A stretch of 35,828 nucleotides of DNA. Origin: a virus. Positions within the stretch are counted from its first letter, which is position 1; each line of letters opens with the position of its first letter. Shown here piece after piece: positions 14,477 through 21,116 of this stretch. The DNA lies in the IMG/VR virus record IMGVR_UViG_3300032285_000445, positions 1 to 35,828 of that record; one strand, written 5' to 3'. The position numbers and the translations under genes are program-made. The notes below the pieces were generated by a model. That model saw only the letters and a program-made list of their open reading frames with translations. It made no database searches and was not told the origin of the DNA.

Positions 14477-14568
14477 ATATAATTGATCGATTGGTGAATG
14501 GCCTGGCCTTGCAACAATCCTAGACCAAAGTGTTCCGTTGCCTTGTTCTGCATTCTGTACATATTCAT

Positions 14569-15798
14569 TTACTCCCGGTTCTGTATTACTGTCCTGCCCA
14601 GGCTGTCCTTGATCATGTAAGTCTTTTTTTTTGATTCTTCGTCAAGGGTTACTTCTTTGCCCTCAGTATCGATATAACTATCACCTCGGGCTACTCGTTC
14701 TTCTACTGTGTCTAAGTGTTCTTGTAATTCTGGAAGTATCTGGAACTTCTTCTCTTTCTCAGCTTCAGCAACTTTCTCAGCTTCAGCAATCATTTGGTTC
14801 CATTGCTCTATCGGCATTGGCGGATCTGTTTCTTCGTGTTCGACTAGCTCATTAATCTTTTCAGCTAGTTTAGGTTTTACTTGTCGAACTGCTTCAGCAA
14901 TACGTTTAATATCTTCTTGGCTAAGTTCGTCATCGGGTTCAGGTACAACTACAGCTGGAATTGGTTTAGTTACGGGTTCAACTGGAGTTTCAACCACTGG
15001 AACAGTCTTGTGTACTAAAGGCTCTTCTTCGACTATAGGCTTTCTGTGCCAACCAATCGTCATCTGTGCGGCCAGTAACATGATAACTGCCAATGGATCA
15101 AATACTACTACAATTAGTATAATAATCCAAGTGACTGATTTTTCGAGCATGTTTTCATCAGCGCCGTGATCACCGTAGATAAATTTAGCGATATATTTGA
15201 TTGGTCCGACTTCTGCTTCGACTTTTCTGTTTTCTGCGGCAATAGGAGCACGTTGCTCGTTTAATACAGATATAGCTTTATTAGACTTGTCGATCTCTGC
15301 TAGTAGTCTTGTGCGTTCTTTGGCTTGGCTCTGTCTCAATGCCGATGCCTTACTAGCACCTTTCTCGTCATTACTACGAGACATGATCTGATCAACAGCC
15401 TCATCCATCTGCTTGAGTGCTTTGCGATCAGTTGCGATAGTGTCTTTCTCTACTCGTATCTTTTCATCAAATACAGCAATCTTAGCCTGAACATCTCCTG
15501 TAACTAGGCTTTGATCATTGTGTGCTTTAGAAAGGAAACCAAATATGCCCATACTAGTTATAAGCATCAACACAACCACTGCGGTAGTCATGTATAGTTT
15601 CATGAAACGTGGAGCACGTTCCCAATTAGCTTTTAACCAACTAGCACATACTAGTTTGGCTATTTCTAATGCCGAACCCATAACTATAATAGGAACTGCG
15701 GCCGCTGAAAAAATAGCGGTCAAACCAACTACAGAGTAGTAAATTGCGACCGCTGAAATTGTTAAACCAGTTAGTAGTAACAGGTAAGCCAGTATCAT
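14569..15798 (-). CDS. Membrane protein with coiled coil, function unknown
   Basis: 409 aa. Two transmembrane helices near the N-terminus (about residues 1-48) and a third at about 68-92 are followed by a long charged coiled coil (about 100-195), a fourth membrane segment ('ESVTWIIILIVVVFDPLAVIM', about 222-246, of which I quote the core), and a Pro/Glu/Val-rich tail. It ends S-K-K-K on an A9 run and then 17 more residues. AAGGAAACA precedes the ATG. The topology resembles membrane proteins found in many T4-like aquatic phages; a role in adsorption, superinfection control or lysis is possible but unsupported. The A9 run may direct a share of ribosomes into the downstream frame. Confidence 0.75.
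   Translation of the reverse strand: MILAYLLLLTGLTISAVAIYYSVVGLTAIFSAAAVPIIVMGSALEIAKLVCASWLKANWERAPRFMKLYMTTAVVVLMLITSMGIFGFLSKAHNDQSLVTGDVQAKIAVFDEKIRVEKDTIATDRKALKQMDEAVDQIMSRSNDEKGASKASALRQSQAKERTRLLAEIDKSNKAISVLNEQRAPIAAENRKVEAEVGPIKYIAKFIYGDHGADENMLEKSVTWIIILIVVVFDPLAVIMLLAAQMTIGWHRKPIVEEEPLVHKTVPVVETPVEPVTKPIPAVVVPEPDDELSQEDIKRIAEAVRQVKPKLAEKINELVEHEETDPPMPIEQWNQMIAEAEKVAEAEKEKKFQILPELQEHLDTVEERVARGDSYIDTEGKEVTLDEESKKKTYMIKDSLGRTVIQNRE
14624..14632 (-). promoter_or_regulatory. Candidate -1 ribosomal frameshift site (A9 run)
   Basis: ATC-A9-G; in the zero frame it reads TCA AAA AAA AAG, so the heptamer A AAA AAG (the dnaX-type slip sequence) is in phase. The -1 frame is open for 112 codons after it. 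The same 13 nt occur at 27961-27969. Confidence 0.5.
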
Positions 15799-15805
15799 TG
15801 TTTCC

Positions 15806-16414
15806 TTACAATGTCGTACCAGAAATTTGAGTTACACCAATGTCTGCCCAAATCTTGGCTGGTGTGTCTGGTTGTGCGACTGTGAATGTTAATTGTTGAT
15901 CTTCTACGTTCTGGAGATTCCAAACTCTAGCAGAACGTGTCTCACCACTTGATCCACCAAATATAAAACCACGAGTTACTAGTTCTCTAATAGCCTGTGC
16001 GGTAGTAGTGTAGGTCGATGTTGCAGTGCTTCCATCGTAGCTTGTTGTATTCAGTTTTTGCAAGCCTGGTAATACGAAAGAATCTCTATCATATACTACT
16101 GTGAATGCAACACCAGTTGGTTGATTATCTGCGGCTGTGTTGCCTGAGCTAGTTACAACCACGTTTTCGATGCGGCAGTCTGAGAGCAATGACAGATTTT
16201 CTAGCACATGAGCCCAACGAATATTTCCGCGAGTTACACGGTTTGAGTTCGCTTGGCTAGTAGGTTTAACAGCATAAGTATCCCAATTATATGGGTTCAA
16301 TGCTCCGTTGGTATTACCGTCGGCTGTTGGATATGTTGCCGTGCTAGCTGTCCACACCACACGATAATATCCTGGTGTTAGTTGATTTGAATCTTGTTGG
16401 TATCCTGATGCCAT
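15806..16414 (-). CDS. Probable virion structural protein
   Basis: 202 aa, Thr/Ser/Asn/Ala-rich, beta-rich, no signal peptide or membrane segment. The opening 'MASGYQQDSNQLTPGYYRVVWTAS' is followed by strands such as 'TGVAFTVVYDRDSFVLPGL'. This composition and the late box (16440-16447) with AGGAG before the ATG point to a virion component such as a fibre, baseplate or decoration protein. It has no recognised domain. Its distance from other head or tail genes in the window gives no further help. Confidence 0.65.
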   Translation of the reverse strand: MASGYQQDSNQLTPGYYRVVWTASTATYPTADGNTNGALNPYNWDTYAVKPTSQANSNRVTRGNIRWAHVLENLSLLSDCRIENVVVTSSGNTAADNQPTGVAFTVVYDRDSFVLPGLQKLNTTSYDGSTATSTYTTTAQAIRELVTRGFIFGGSSGETRSARVWNLQNVEDQQLTFTVAQPDTPAKIWADIGVTQISGTTL

Positions 16415-16439
16415 GTTTTTGGGCTCCTAGTTTATAAGA

Positions 16440-16447
16440 TATTTATC
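16440..16447 (-). promoter_or_regulatory. T4-type late promoter box (GATAAATA)
   Basis: About 27 nt before the 202-aa virion-like gene; the hairpin at 16456-16483 lies just upstream. Confidence 0.65.
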
Positions 16448-16455
16448 AGTAAATA

Positions 16456-16483
16456 CCCTCTAGCACAATAATACGCTAGAGGG
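16456..16483 (-). terminator. Inverted repeat, possible terminator/insulator
   Basis: CCCTCTAGC/GCTAGAGGG (9 bp) with a 10-nt loop, after the 115-aa membrane gene and before a late promoter. It shares CTAGCGTATTATT with the hairpin at 3606-3641. The T run is poor. Confidence 0.5.
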
Positions 16484-16505
16484 AAAGTACAGTCAAATCG
16501 TTTGG

Positions 16506-16853
16506 TTACTTAAAGATAATCATGGCCATCAATGCGGCTTGTACGAAAAATCCCAATCCGATAGTTACGATATTGAGTATATCTTTCTGGATAGTAGCTT
16601 TAATAAAGAAGCAAAACAATCCAGTCCATGCAAAAAGCACTAGATCTACAGGAGGCATCTTTTCAGTTAGTCCTGTAAGAACTGCCAATAGAGTAGGAAT
16701 AGTAGCCAAGTGCATTAAAATCACTGCTACCCAGCCCATAGTCTCTGCGCTTATATGCGGAGCATGTTCTTTGATATTCTTAACCCAATTATCTAGATTA
16801 AAAAAGTCAGAGATGCTTTGTTTTGCCACAGCAAAAAATTCATTTGTAGTCAT
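16506..16853 (-). CDS. Small multi-span membrane protein, holin-like candidate
   Basis: 115 aa. A soluble amphipathic N-terminus of about 40 residues is followed by three predicted membrane helices: about 40-60 ('GWVAVILMHLATIPTLLAVL'), 70-86 and 93-114. AAGGAAATTT precedes the ATG. It lies 8 nt after the SleB-type lysin gene in the same transcript, and that arrangement is the reason to consider a holin. No holin family signature is visible, so another membrane role is equally possible. Confidence 0.7.
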   Translation of the reverse strand: MTTNEFFAVAKQSISDFFNLDNWVKNIKEHAPHISAETMGWVAVILMHLATIPTLLAVLTGLTEKMPPVDLVLFAWTGLFCFFIKATIQKDILNIVTIGLGFFVQAALMAMIIFK

Positions 16854-16861
16854 AAATTTCC

Positions 16862-17392
16862 TTATTTGTAAAAGATATGTCGGCCAATTTTAACAATGGG
16901 CTTTTTGCCCCATTTAGGATTTACATAGTCTGCATGATAATACAATGCCTGATCTAGATCTCGGATCCTAAATCCTTCGAGTAGTACTTTTTTAGCTACT
17001 TCCATACTCTCTGTGTAAACTGGGCCATTCATTGGTTTCTGTGAGCTTGCTGTCGAGCAATACCAACTAAACTGGCATAGAACTTTTTCATATACAACAT
17101 TTTTTTGGTATACTACTTGGCAGATGTCGCTTGGGAACTGTCCGCTTTCGGTTCTATTGATGGTTACTTGTGCAACCGCTACTTTACCTTCAAAAGGTTC
17201 GTAGCCTGCTTCGTGATAGATATTACGTGCTAGACAATCTAATTGCTTCTGTCTTAATTGTGCAGTGATTGGGCTTGGATTTTCTCTAGCCTCTCTCAAT
17301 CTATCGAACTTCTTTTCTACAGCAGATTGTGCTGTAACTGTTAATGCCACTAGGACAAAACAGTTTAATACTATTTTGATAATGCGTATCAT
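16862..17392 (-). CDS. SleB-type cell-wall hydrolase (endolysin)
   Basis: 176 aa from the ATG at 17392, which has a strong AAAGGAG and begins a signal-anchor or signal peptide ('IIKIVLNCFVLVALTVTA'). The catalytic domain of the SleB/CwlJ family follows: 'LARNIYHEAGYEPFEGKVAV' with the catalytic Glu, 'QVTINRTESGQFPSDICQVVY', 'CQFSWYC' and 'GRHIFYK'. These act on peptidoglycan glycan strands. The frame remains open upstream for 56 more codons to another ATG at 17560, 3 nt after the previous gene, so a longer form with a cytoplasmic lead ('MANQREKFKQPSVFNDGG' among it) may also be made. The signal peptide suggests Sec export, and the membrane protein next to it may help control lysis. Confidence 0.88.
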   Translation of the reverse strand: MIRIIKIVLNCFVLVALTVTAQSAVEKKFDRLREARENPSPITAQLRQKQLDCLARNIYHEAGYEPFEGKVAVAQVTINRTESGQFPSDICQVVYQKNVVYEKVLCQFSWYCSTASSQKPMNGPVYTESMEVAKKVLLEGFRIRDLDQALYYHADYVNPKWGKKPIVKIGRHIFYK

Positions 17393-17563
17393 TTTATTCT
17401 CCTTTACGCTGGATGAGGTGTCGCTACCACCATCGTTAAACACACTAGGCTGTTTGAATTTCTCCCTTTGGTTAGCCATTTTAGCACCCAAACCGTTTGG
17501 GGCTAATATATAGTTATCACCTGCATGAGAAGGTAATATACTATTATTTTCAGTGATCATGCT

Positions 17564-17962
17564 TTATCGCCTCATACGAGCGATTTCTTCTGCTTGCTCA
17601 TTATTAAAAACAGGCACAGCATTGCTTTTATGCATGGTCGCGATGCCTTTAATCAATGTACCGGTATAAACTTTTGGTTCGGCCTTAGCCGCAACACCGC
17701 AAGTATGTTCACTGTTCAAACTAGGATAGTGTTTAGTTTCTCTGCGATATGTCTCGGCTGGTTTGAAAGTATCAGCAGACATTGCGCGAGTCTTACGTCG
17801 ATCCTCTTGATCGATCTTATGCTTCTTAAGTAATGCTTCCCACTCTTTTTGAGAAGCAAGAAATTTGGCTTTGTGTTCTGCGCTTTTGAATTTTACATTC
17901 TTGCGTTTCTTAGAGCTAGTGGTTGAGAGCCACGGGCCTTCAAGATGCATACTCATAGACAT
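17564..17962 (-). CDS. Conserved-type phage protein of unknown function, early promoter
   Basis: 132 aa, Lys/Arg/Ala-rich, soluble and probably partly disordered. Recognisable stretches are 'EGPWLSTTSSKKRK' near the N-terminus and 'GTLIKGIATMHKSNAVPV' near the C-terminus. I recall these from hypothetical proteins in many large phages, where the function is unknown. Start ATG at 17962 has GGAG 5 nt upstream. The promoter (17989-18017) is a perfect sigma-70 consensus, and a 14-bp inverted repeat covers its -35 and also the ribosome site and start codon, so expression is probably early and controlled. Confidence 0.8.
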   Translation of the reverse strand: MSMSMHLEGPWLSTTSSKKRKNVKFKSAEHKAKFLASQKEWEALLKKHKIDQEDRRKTRAMSADTFKPAETYRRETKHYPSLNSEHTCGVAAKAEPKVYTGTLIKGIATMHKSNAVPVFNNEQAEEIARMRR

Positions 17963-18015
17963 TCTCCAAAATTAACAGTAATACTCTTATTATACTGTCA
18001 CTTTTGGAGAATGTC
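17958..18015 (-). repeat. 14-bp inverted repeat over a promoter and ribosome site
   Basis: GACATTCTCCAAAA (17958-17971) and its exact complement (18002-18015), with inner arms ACAGTA/TACTGT. One arm contains part of the -35; the other contains the GGAG and ATG of the 132-aa gene. It could be a DNA operator or an mRNA hairpin hiding the ribosome site. Only the downstream arm lies after +1, so an RNA hairpin needs a transcript from further upstream. Confidence 0.65.
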
Positions 18016-18017
18016 AA
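17989..18017 (-). promoter_or_regulatory. Consensus sigma-70 promoter
   Basis: TTGACA, 17 nt, TATAAT, no mismatch; drives the 132-aa gene and the lysin beyond it. Confidence 0.87.
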
Positions 18018-18028
18018 CTACTTTTGAA

Positions 18029-18355
18029 TTATACTTTGAAGCTTTCGCCACAGCCGCAACGTGCTGTTTCGTTTGGATTCTTAAAATCAAATCCTTCATT
18101 GAGTCCGTTTTTAACCCAATCGATCTCCATGCCAAACATGTATACTTCGTGCTTTTGATCAACTAACACTACAAACTCGGGTTGTGCATAATTGATTACA
18201 TTGGGTTCTGCTGTGTACTCATCTACATACTCTAGTGTATACTTGAGTCCACTGCAACCGCTAGTCTTGACACCAAGTCGGATGCCAACACCTTTGCCTC
18301 TCTTTTCTAAAAACTCTTTTACTTTTTTACGAGCTTTGTCGGTTACGGTAATCAT
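18029..18355 (-). CDS. iscA: A-type iron-sulfur carrier (IscA-like)
   Basis: 108 aa. It matches IscA along its whole length: 'GIRLGVKTSGCSGLKYTLEYVDE' with Cys34, 'GLNEGFDFKNPNE', and 'CGCGESFKV' with Cys100 and Cys102. The three Cys bind iron or a [2Fe-2S]/[4Fe-4S] cluster and pass it to target proteins. The start overlaps the end of iscU by 29 nt, so the two are translated together. It is unlikely to supply clusters to the phage class Ia RNR, which uses a di-iron site. Ferredoxin, the electron donor for the bilin reductase, is a possible beneficiary (inference). Confidence 0.95.
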   Translation of the reverse strand: MITVTDKARKKVKEFLEKRGKGVGIRLGVKTSGCSGLKYTLEYVDEYTAEPNVINYAQPEFVVLVDQKHEVYMFGMEIDWVKNGLNEGFDFKNPNETARCGCGESFKV

Positions 18356-18710
18356 TTACTGCCGCCTTAATCGCATCTTCTGCCAGTATGCTACAATGTA
18401 TTTTGACCGGAGGCAGGGCGAGTTCTTCTGCAATCGCAGAATTCTTGATGCTTCCTGCTTCGTCAAGAGTCTTACCTTTAAGCCATTCTGTAACAAGAGA
18501 GCTAGACGCAATTGCCGACCCGCACCCGTAAGTTTTGAATTTAGCATCTTCAATAATACCTTGTTCATTGACTTTGATTTGTAATTTCATTACATCGCCA
18601 CAAGCTGGTGCGCCCACCATACCAGTACCAATACTAGGGTCAGACTTGTCAAAGCTGCCAACGTTTCTAGGGTTTTCGTAGTGATCGATAACTTTGTCAC
18701 TATAAGCCAT
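18327..18710 (-). CDS. iscU: Iron-sulfur cluster scaffold IscU
   Basis: 127 aa from the ATG at 18710, which overlaps the stop of the preceding small gene (TAATG); a start at 18740 would lie within that gene. All functional residues fall at the same numbers as in E. coli: Cys37 and Asp39 in 'GAPACGDVMKL', Cys63 in 'YGCGSAIASS', the HscA recognition motif 'LPPVK' at 99-103, and His105-Cys106. It should receive sulfur from host IscS and build [2Fe-2S] clusters. No iscS, hscA, hscB or fdx is visible, so it must plug into the host pathway. The operon iscU-iscA is preceded by two small membrane or secreted genes. Confidence 0.96.
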   Translation of the reverse strand: MAYSDKVIDHYENPRNVGSFDKSDPSIGTGMVGAPACGDVMKLQIKVNEQGIIEDAKFKTYGCGSAIASSSLVTEWLKGKTLDEAGSIKNSAIAEELALPPVKIHCSILAEDAIKAAVNDYRNRQSS

Positions 18711-18901
18711 TACTGTATTGTAACATGTCCGGTAGCCCAAAGTACTGCGAGTATAGGCCCGGCAATGTGTTCTCCGATTTCATATAATGCCCATGCAGTT
18801 AAGGCAACTGCCCACCATGGGTTAGTTTCTGCTTTTTGTCCTAGCCACGTAAAAAATTTACCATGAGCTCGGCCGATTGAATTTGCTACTTTTACTATCA
18901 T
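18710..18901 (-). CDS. Small membrane protein
   Basis: 63 aa with a basic amphipathic start ('VANSIGRAHGKFFTWLGQK') and one or two hydrophobic helices ('WWAVALTAWALYEIGEHIAG', 'ILAVLWATG'). Its ATG overlaps the stop of the secreted-protein gene and its stop overlaps the iscU start, so the four genes from 19236 to 18029 form one translationally coupled unit. Function unknown. Confidence 0.75.
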   Translation of the reverse strand: MIVKVANSIGRAHGKFFTWLGQKAETNPWWAVALTAWALYEIGEHIAGPILAVLWATGHVTIQ

Positions 18902-19236
18902 TAATTCTGCACCAATACTGTTCTATAACAATTACAGTTAGCATCTAGGACGTTCTCCCAGTGATAACCATACGGTGGCACATAAGGCCCGTATACGGGC
19001 TGTGGATTAACATAAACTACGGGAGGAGGAGGAACAGGCCTAGGTTGAGCAATAGCATAACCAACTACTCCACCTAACACCAAAGGTGCAACCCAACCAT
19101 AACCGCCACCGTGATAATGATTGGGTCTTGGACCATGTCTCCATCCATCTGCACGAGCATCACTCATCGTAGCAAATAAGGTACTCATTGCTAGAATAGA
19201 TCCGAATACCAAAGTGAATATAAATTTGCTCTTCAT
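18901..19236 (-). CDS. Secreted His/Pro/Tyr-rich protein
   Basis: 111 aa. A signal peptide (residues 1-29, ending ARA/DGW) is followed by a His/Gly-rich stretch ('GWRHGPRPNHYHGGGYGW') that could bind metal, a Gly-zipper-like hydrophobic segment ('VLGGVVGYAIAQ'), a Pro/Tyr-rich linker, and a C-terminal 'NVLDANCNCYRTVLVQN' with two Cys. It resembles small envelope proteins of proteobacteria rather than a virion protein. AAGGAGCACATT precedes the ATG. It leads the unit that holds iscU and iscA, so the His-rich region and iron genes may be linked, but this is speculation. Confidence 0.75.
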   Translation of the reverse strand: MKSKFIFTLVFGSILAMSTLFATMSDARADGWRHGPRPNHYHGGGYGWVAPLVLGGVVGYAIAQPRPVPPPPVVYVNPQPVYGPYVPPYGYHWENVLDANCNCYRTVLVQN

Positions 19237-19253
19237 AATGTGCTCCTTTGCAG

Positions 19254-19261
19254 TATTTATC
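19254..19261 (-). promoter_or_regulatory. T4-type late promoter box (GATAAATA)
   Basis: Starts the secreted protein-membrane protein-iscU-iscA unit; leader about 14-18 nt with AAAGGAG. Confidence 0.65.
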
Positions 19262-19263
19262 GG

Positions 19264-19455
19264 TTATTTGGCCTCTTTACGGGCTGTCTTAACCGCAGTA
19301 ACATCGTTACGAGTTTCCTTGCATAGCTTGGCTAACTCTTGTAAGTGCTTGCGAACACGGGTTCCTGCGGCACTAACTTCTTTGTCGTAAAACTTTTCAA
19401 AGTCAGCTTGCATACCCTCAACTAGGGCTGTAAATTCTTGATATTTTGTACTCAT
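19264..19455 (-). CDS. Histone H1-like (Hc1-type) small basic protein
   Basis: 63 aa, highly helical and Lys/Arg-rich. The pattern 'KYQEFTALVEGMQADFEKFY' followed by 'AAGTRVRKHLQELAKLCKE' resembles the conserved N-terminal helix of the chlamydial Hc1 family found in many bacteria, without the long Lys/Ala-rich tail. Such proteins bind DNA and compact chromosomes. AAGGAG precedes the ATG, and the sigma-70 promoter (19483-19511) suggests early expression. It could act on host chromosome structure or on phage DNA. Identification rests on pattern likeness only. Confidence 0.6.
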   Translation of the reverse strand: MSTKYQEFTALVEGMQADFEKFYDKEVSAAGTRVRKHLQELAKLCKETRNDVTAVKTARKEAK

Positions 19456-19482
19456 AACGTCTCCTTGTGAAATATCTACTAT

Positions 19483-19511
19483 AATTTAGCAGATATAAAG
19501 GATGTTGTCAA
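19483..19511 (-). promoter_or_regulatory. Sigma-70 promoter for the H1-like gene
   Basis: Perfect TTGACA, 17 nt, then TAAATT (two mismatches). ATATCT/AGATAT arms (19472-19477 and 19491-19496) flank the -10. Confidence 0.6.
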
Positions 19512-19520
19512 CAGTCTTGA

Positions 19521-19772
19521 TTAACCAGCAAAAACGTTGTCGCTACCAGACTCTATCAGCACACCATTTGACATAGGATCAGCTTCTCTGGCTACTCCTA
19601 GATTTTCAGCGAATACTTCTGTAGATGCTTGGACAACATTGGCGCCGCCAGCATCAACTGTTGTCAGATATGCTGTTTGATAATCGTTAGTGATTACTGT
19701 TTTTGCTCCAGTCTCTAACAATCCATTTGCGATATCAAGATTGGCACGAGCTACGGATATTTTAGCTGTCAT
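19521..19772 (-). CDS. Small phage protein, probably virion-associated
   Basis: 83 aa from the ATG at 19772, 1 nt after the stop of the 263-aa gene with AGGA upstream; a longer frame from 19814 would overlap that gene. Ala/Val/Thr-rich with helical 'MTAKISVARANLDIANGLL' and a Gly/Ala-rich middle. No Cys, no membrane segment. It follows the late-expressed 263-aa gene directly. Family not recognised. Confidence 0.65.
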   Translation of the reverse strand: MTAKISVARANLDIANGLLETGAKTVITNDYQTAYLTTVDAGGANVVQASTEVFAENLGVAREADPMSNGVLIESGSDNVFAG

Positions 19773-19773
19773 A

Positions 19774-20565
19774 TTATCCTGCTGTTGGCGCTCCAGTTGG
19801 GCCAGGAGTTTCACCAGTCTTAGCTTGATCAGCTTTGGCTTTATCTTCGATAGCCTTAATTTTAGCTTTTGCTTCTGCTTCCGACTGTTTCATCCATAAT
19901 TTTGTTTTGGCAATTTTCTCTAGAACATACTTGCCGATGCCAGTATCTGCGAGATAACTTGTTATGAAGCTCTGGGCAGTTCCTGCAACATTTGTGATGA
20001 TACTATTGGCAGTTCCTGCAACTTTAGCAACACCTTGAATAGTTGTTATGTTTGAAACACCCTTTTTTACTTTTTCTTTATAATCAGCCGGTGGTACTTC
20101 GATCTTCTCTTTCCCAGCTTCTTTTCTAGCAACATTAGTAGCAGTTTGTTGAAACTCATTGTGTTCTACCTGATCAGCTACTTGCAAGGCGTGTTGCACA
20201 GCAAGTTCAGTTAATACACCTGATAATGTGCTGATAGCCTGTTGTATACTAGCGGCAGCATCGGTCATGCTGGTGGCATTTCCGGTAACCTTATCAGCTA
20301 TCGACGTCAACGTAGATTGTATCGAGTTGAGGGCATTTACTTGACCGGCCATCAGATTTGTCATTGATCCTGGAATCTTTGCCGCGGCGCCGTTGGCTCC
20401 TGTGACAAAATATGATATATCCGATACTTGTACCGTTAAACCAGCTATGGCTGGAGAATTATCAAATGCAGTAAAAACTCCAGAACCACCAGTAGCCCCC
20501 ATAGGTGTTGCTTTGGGAATAGCTATTACTGTTGTTACGGGTGGGGTCCACGATCCTCCTGGCAT
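19774..20565 (-). CDS. Probable virion protein with helical middle
   Basis: 263 aa. A beta-rich N-terminus ('GGSWTPPVTTVIAIPKATP') and Ala/Ser/Thr/Gln-rich helices (about 70-150) are followed by a Lys/Ala/Glu-rich C-terminal helix (about 215-250) and a Pro/Gly tail. Late box CATAAATA (20585-20592) and TAGGAG precede it. Composition fits a structural or ejected virion protein; no family recognised. Confidence 0.65.
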   Translation of the reverse strand: MPGGSWTPPVTTVIAIPKATPMGATGGSGVFTAFDNSPAIAGLTVQVSDISYFVTGANGAAAKIPGSMTNLMAGQVNALNSIQSTLTSIADKVTGNATSMTDAAASIQQAISTLSGVLTELAVQHALQVADQVEHNEFQQTATNVARKEAGKEKIEVPPADYKEKVKKGVSNITTIQGVAKVAGTANSIITNVAGTAQSFITSYLADTGIGKYVLEKIAKTKLWMKQSEAEAKAKIKAIEDKAKADQAKTGETPGPTGAPTAG

Positions 20566-20584
20566 TACATATCTCCTAAAACTA

Positions 20585-20592
20585 TATTTATG
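20585..20592 (-). promoter_or_regulatory. T4-type late promoter box (CATAAATA)
   Basis: About 20 nt before the 263-aa gene; overlaps the stop of the Sm-like gene. Confidence 0.6.
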
Positions 20593-20878
20593 CTAGTTTA
20601 ATACCAGTGGTATTTTGGATGTAGGTGTCTGACGCATCCTTATGAGTCGGAGCGATCACCATTACAGTGCCTTTGCTGATGTTAATATTAGCATCTGGAT
20701 CTGTAGTGAACAAGAAGGGAACTAAAGCTATGCCTTTTGCACTTGCGGTTAGAACCAAAGGTTTACTTACGGTAATGCCCAATGGATTTTCTTCTACTAG
20801 TTTAGCGACAATTTCCTCGCCCGCAGTTGTTTTAATTGTTACTACTTCGCCTGGTGTGACACCTTTATTAATTAACAT
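20588..20878 (-). CDS. Sm-like-fold phage protein
   Basis: 96 aa. The run 'GEVVTIKTTAGEEIVAKLVEE' followed by 'GITVSKPLVLTASAKGIALVPF' has the strand pattern of the LSm/Sm barrel. Related small proteins occur widely in T4-like aquatic phages as I recall, with unknown function. AAAGGAAAATC precedes the ATG, which overlaps the end of the glutaredoxin gene, so it is in the nrdA-nrdB-glutaredoxin unit. RNA binding, as for Hfq, is possible but not shown by any diagnostic motif. Confidence 0.65.
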   Translation of the reverse strand: MLINKGVTPGEVVTIKTTAGEEIVAKLVEENPLGITVSKPLVLTASAKGIALVPFLFTTDPDANINISKGTVMVIAPTHKDASDTYIQNTTGIKLA

Positions 20879-21107
20879 GATTTTCCTTTTCGAAATATTT
20901 CTTGAGTTCTGTGAACCCGCCTACTAATTTATCATCTAAAAAAATCTGCGGGACACTCCTGACTCCAGGAACTGCGGCTAATAGATCTTCTCGATCCCAT
21001 CCGCTGTTGATATTTCTTTCTTCAAATTCAACCCCCTTCATTTCAAGCAGTTTCTTAGCTTGGACGCAATAGGGGCAATCGTTCTTACTCCACACGATAG
21101 CTTTCAT
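20868..21107 (-). CDS. grx: Glutaredoxin
   Basis: 79 aa. Active-site CPYC at 11-14, cis-Pro in 'VRSVPQIFLDDKLVGGF' and a short thioredoxin fold are complete. It lies 9 nt after nrdB and likely reduces the C-terminal Cys pair of NrdA so that the reductase can turn over, as phage glutaredoxins do in T4. AAGGAAAG precedes the ATG. Confidence 0.95.
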   Translation of the reverse strand: MKAIVWSKNDCPYCVQAKKLLEMKGVEFEERNINSGWDREDLLAAVPGVRSVPQIFLDDKLVGGFTELKKYFEKENHVN

Positions 21108-21116
21108 ATTCTTTCC

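Noticed and set aside
14386-14568. 60-codon open frame with GGGAG before ATG, overlapping the -1 extension frame
   Set aside because: The product is Met/Gln/Leu-rich and unlike a protein, whereas the overlapping frame reads as normal protein. It may be a by-product of a lost start codon.
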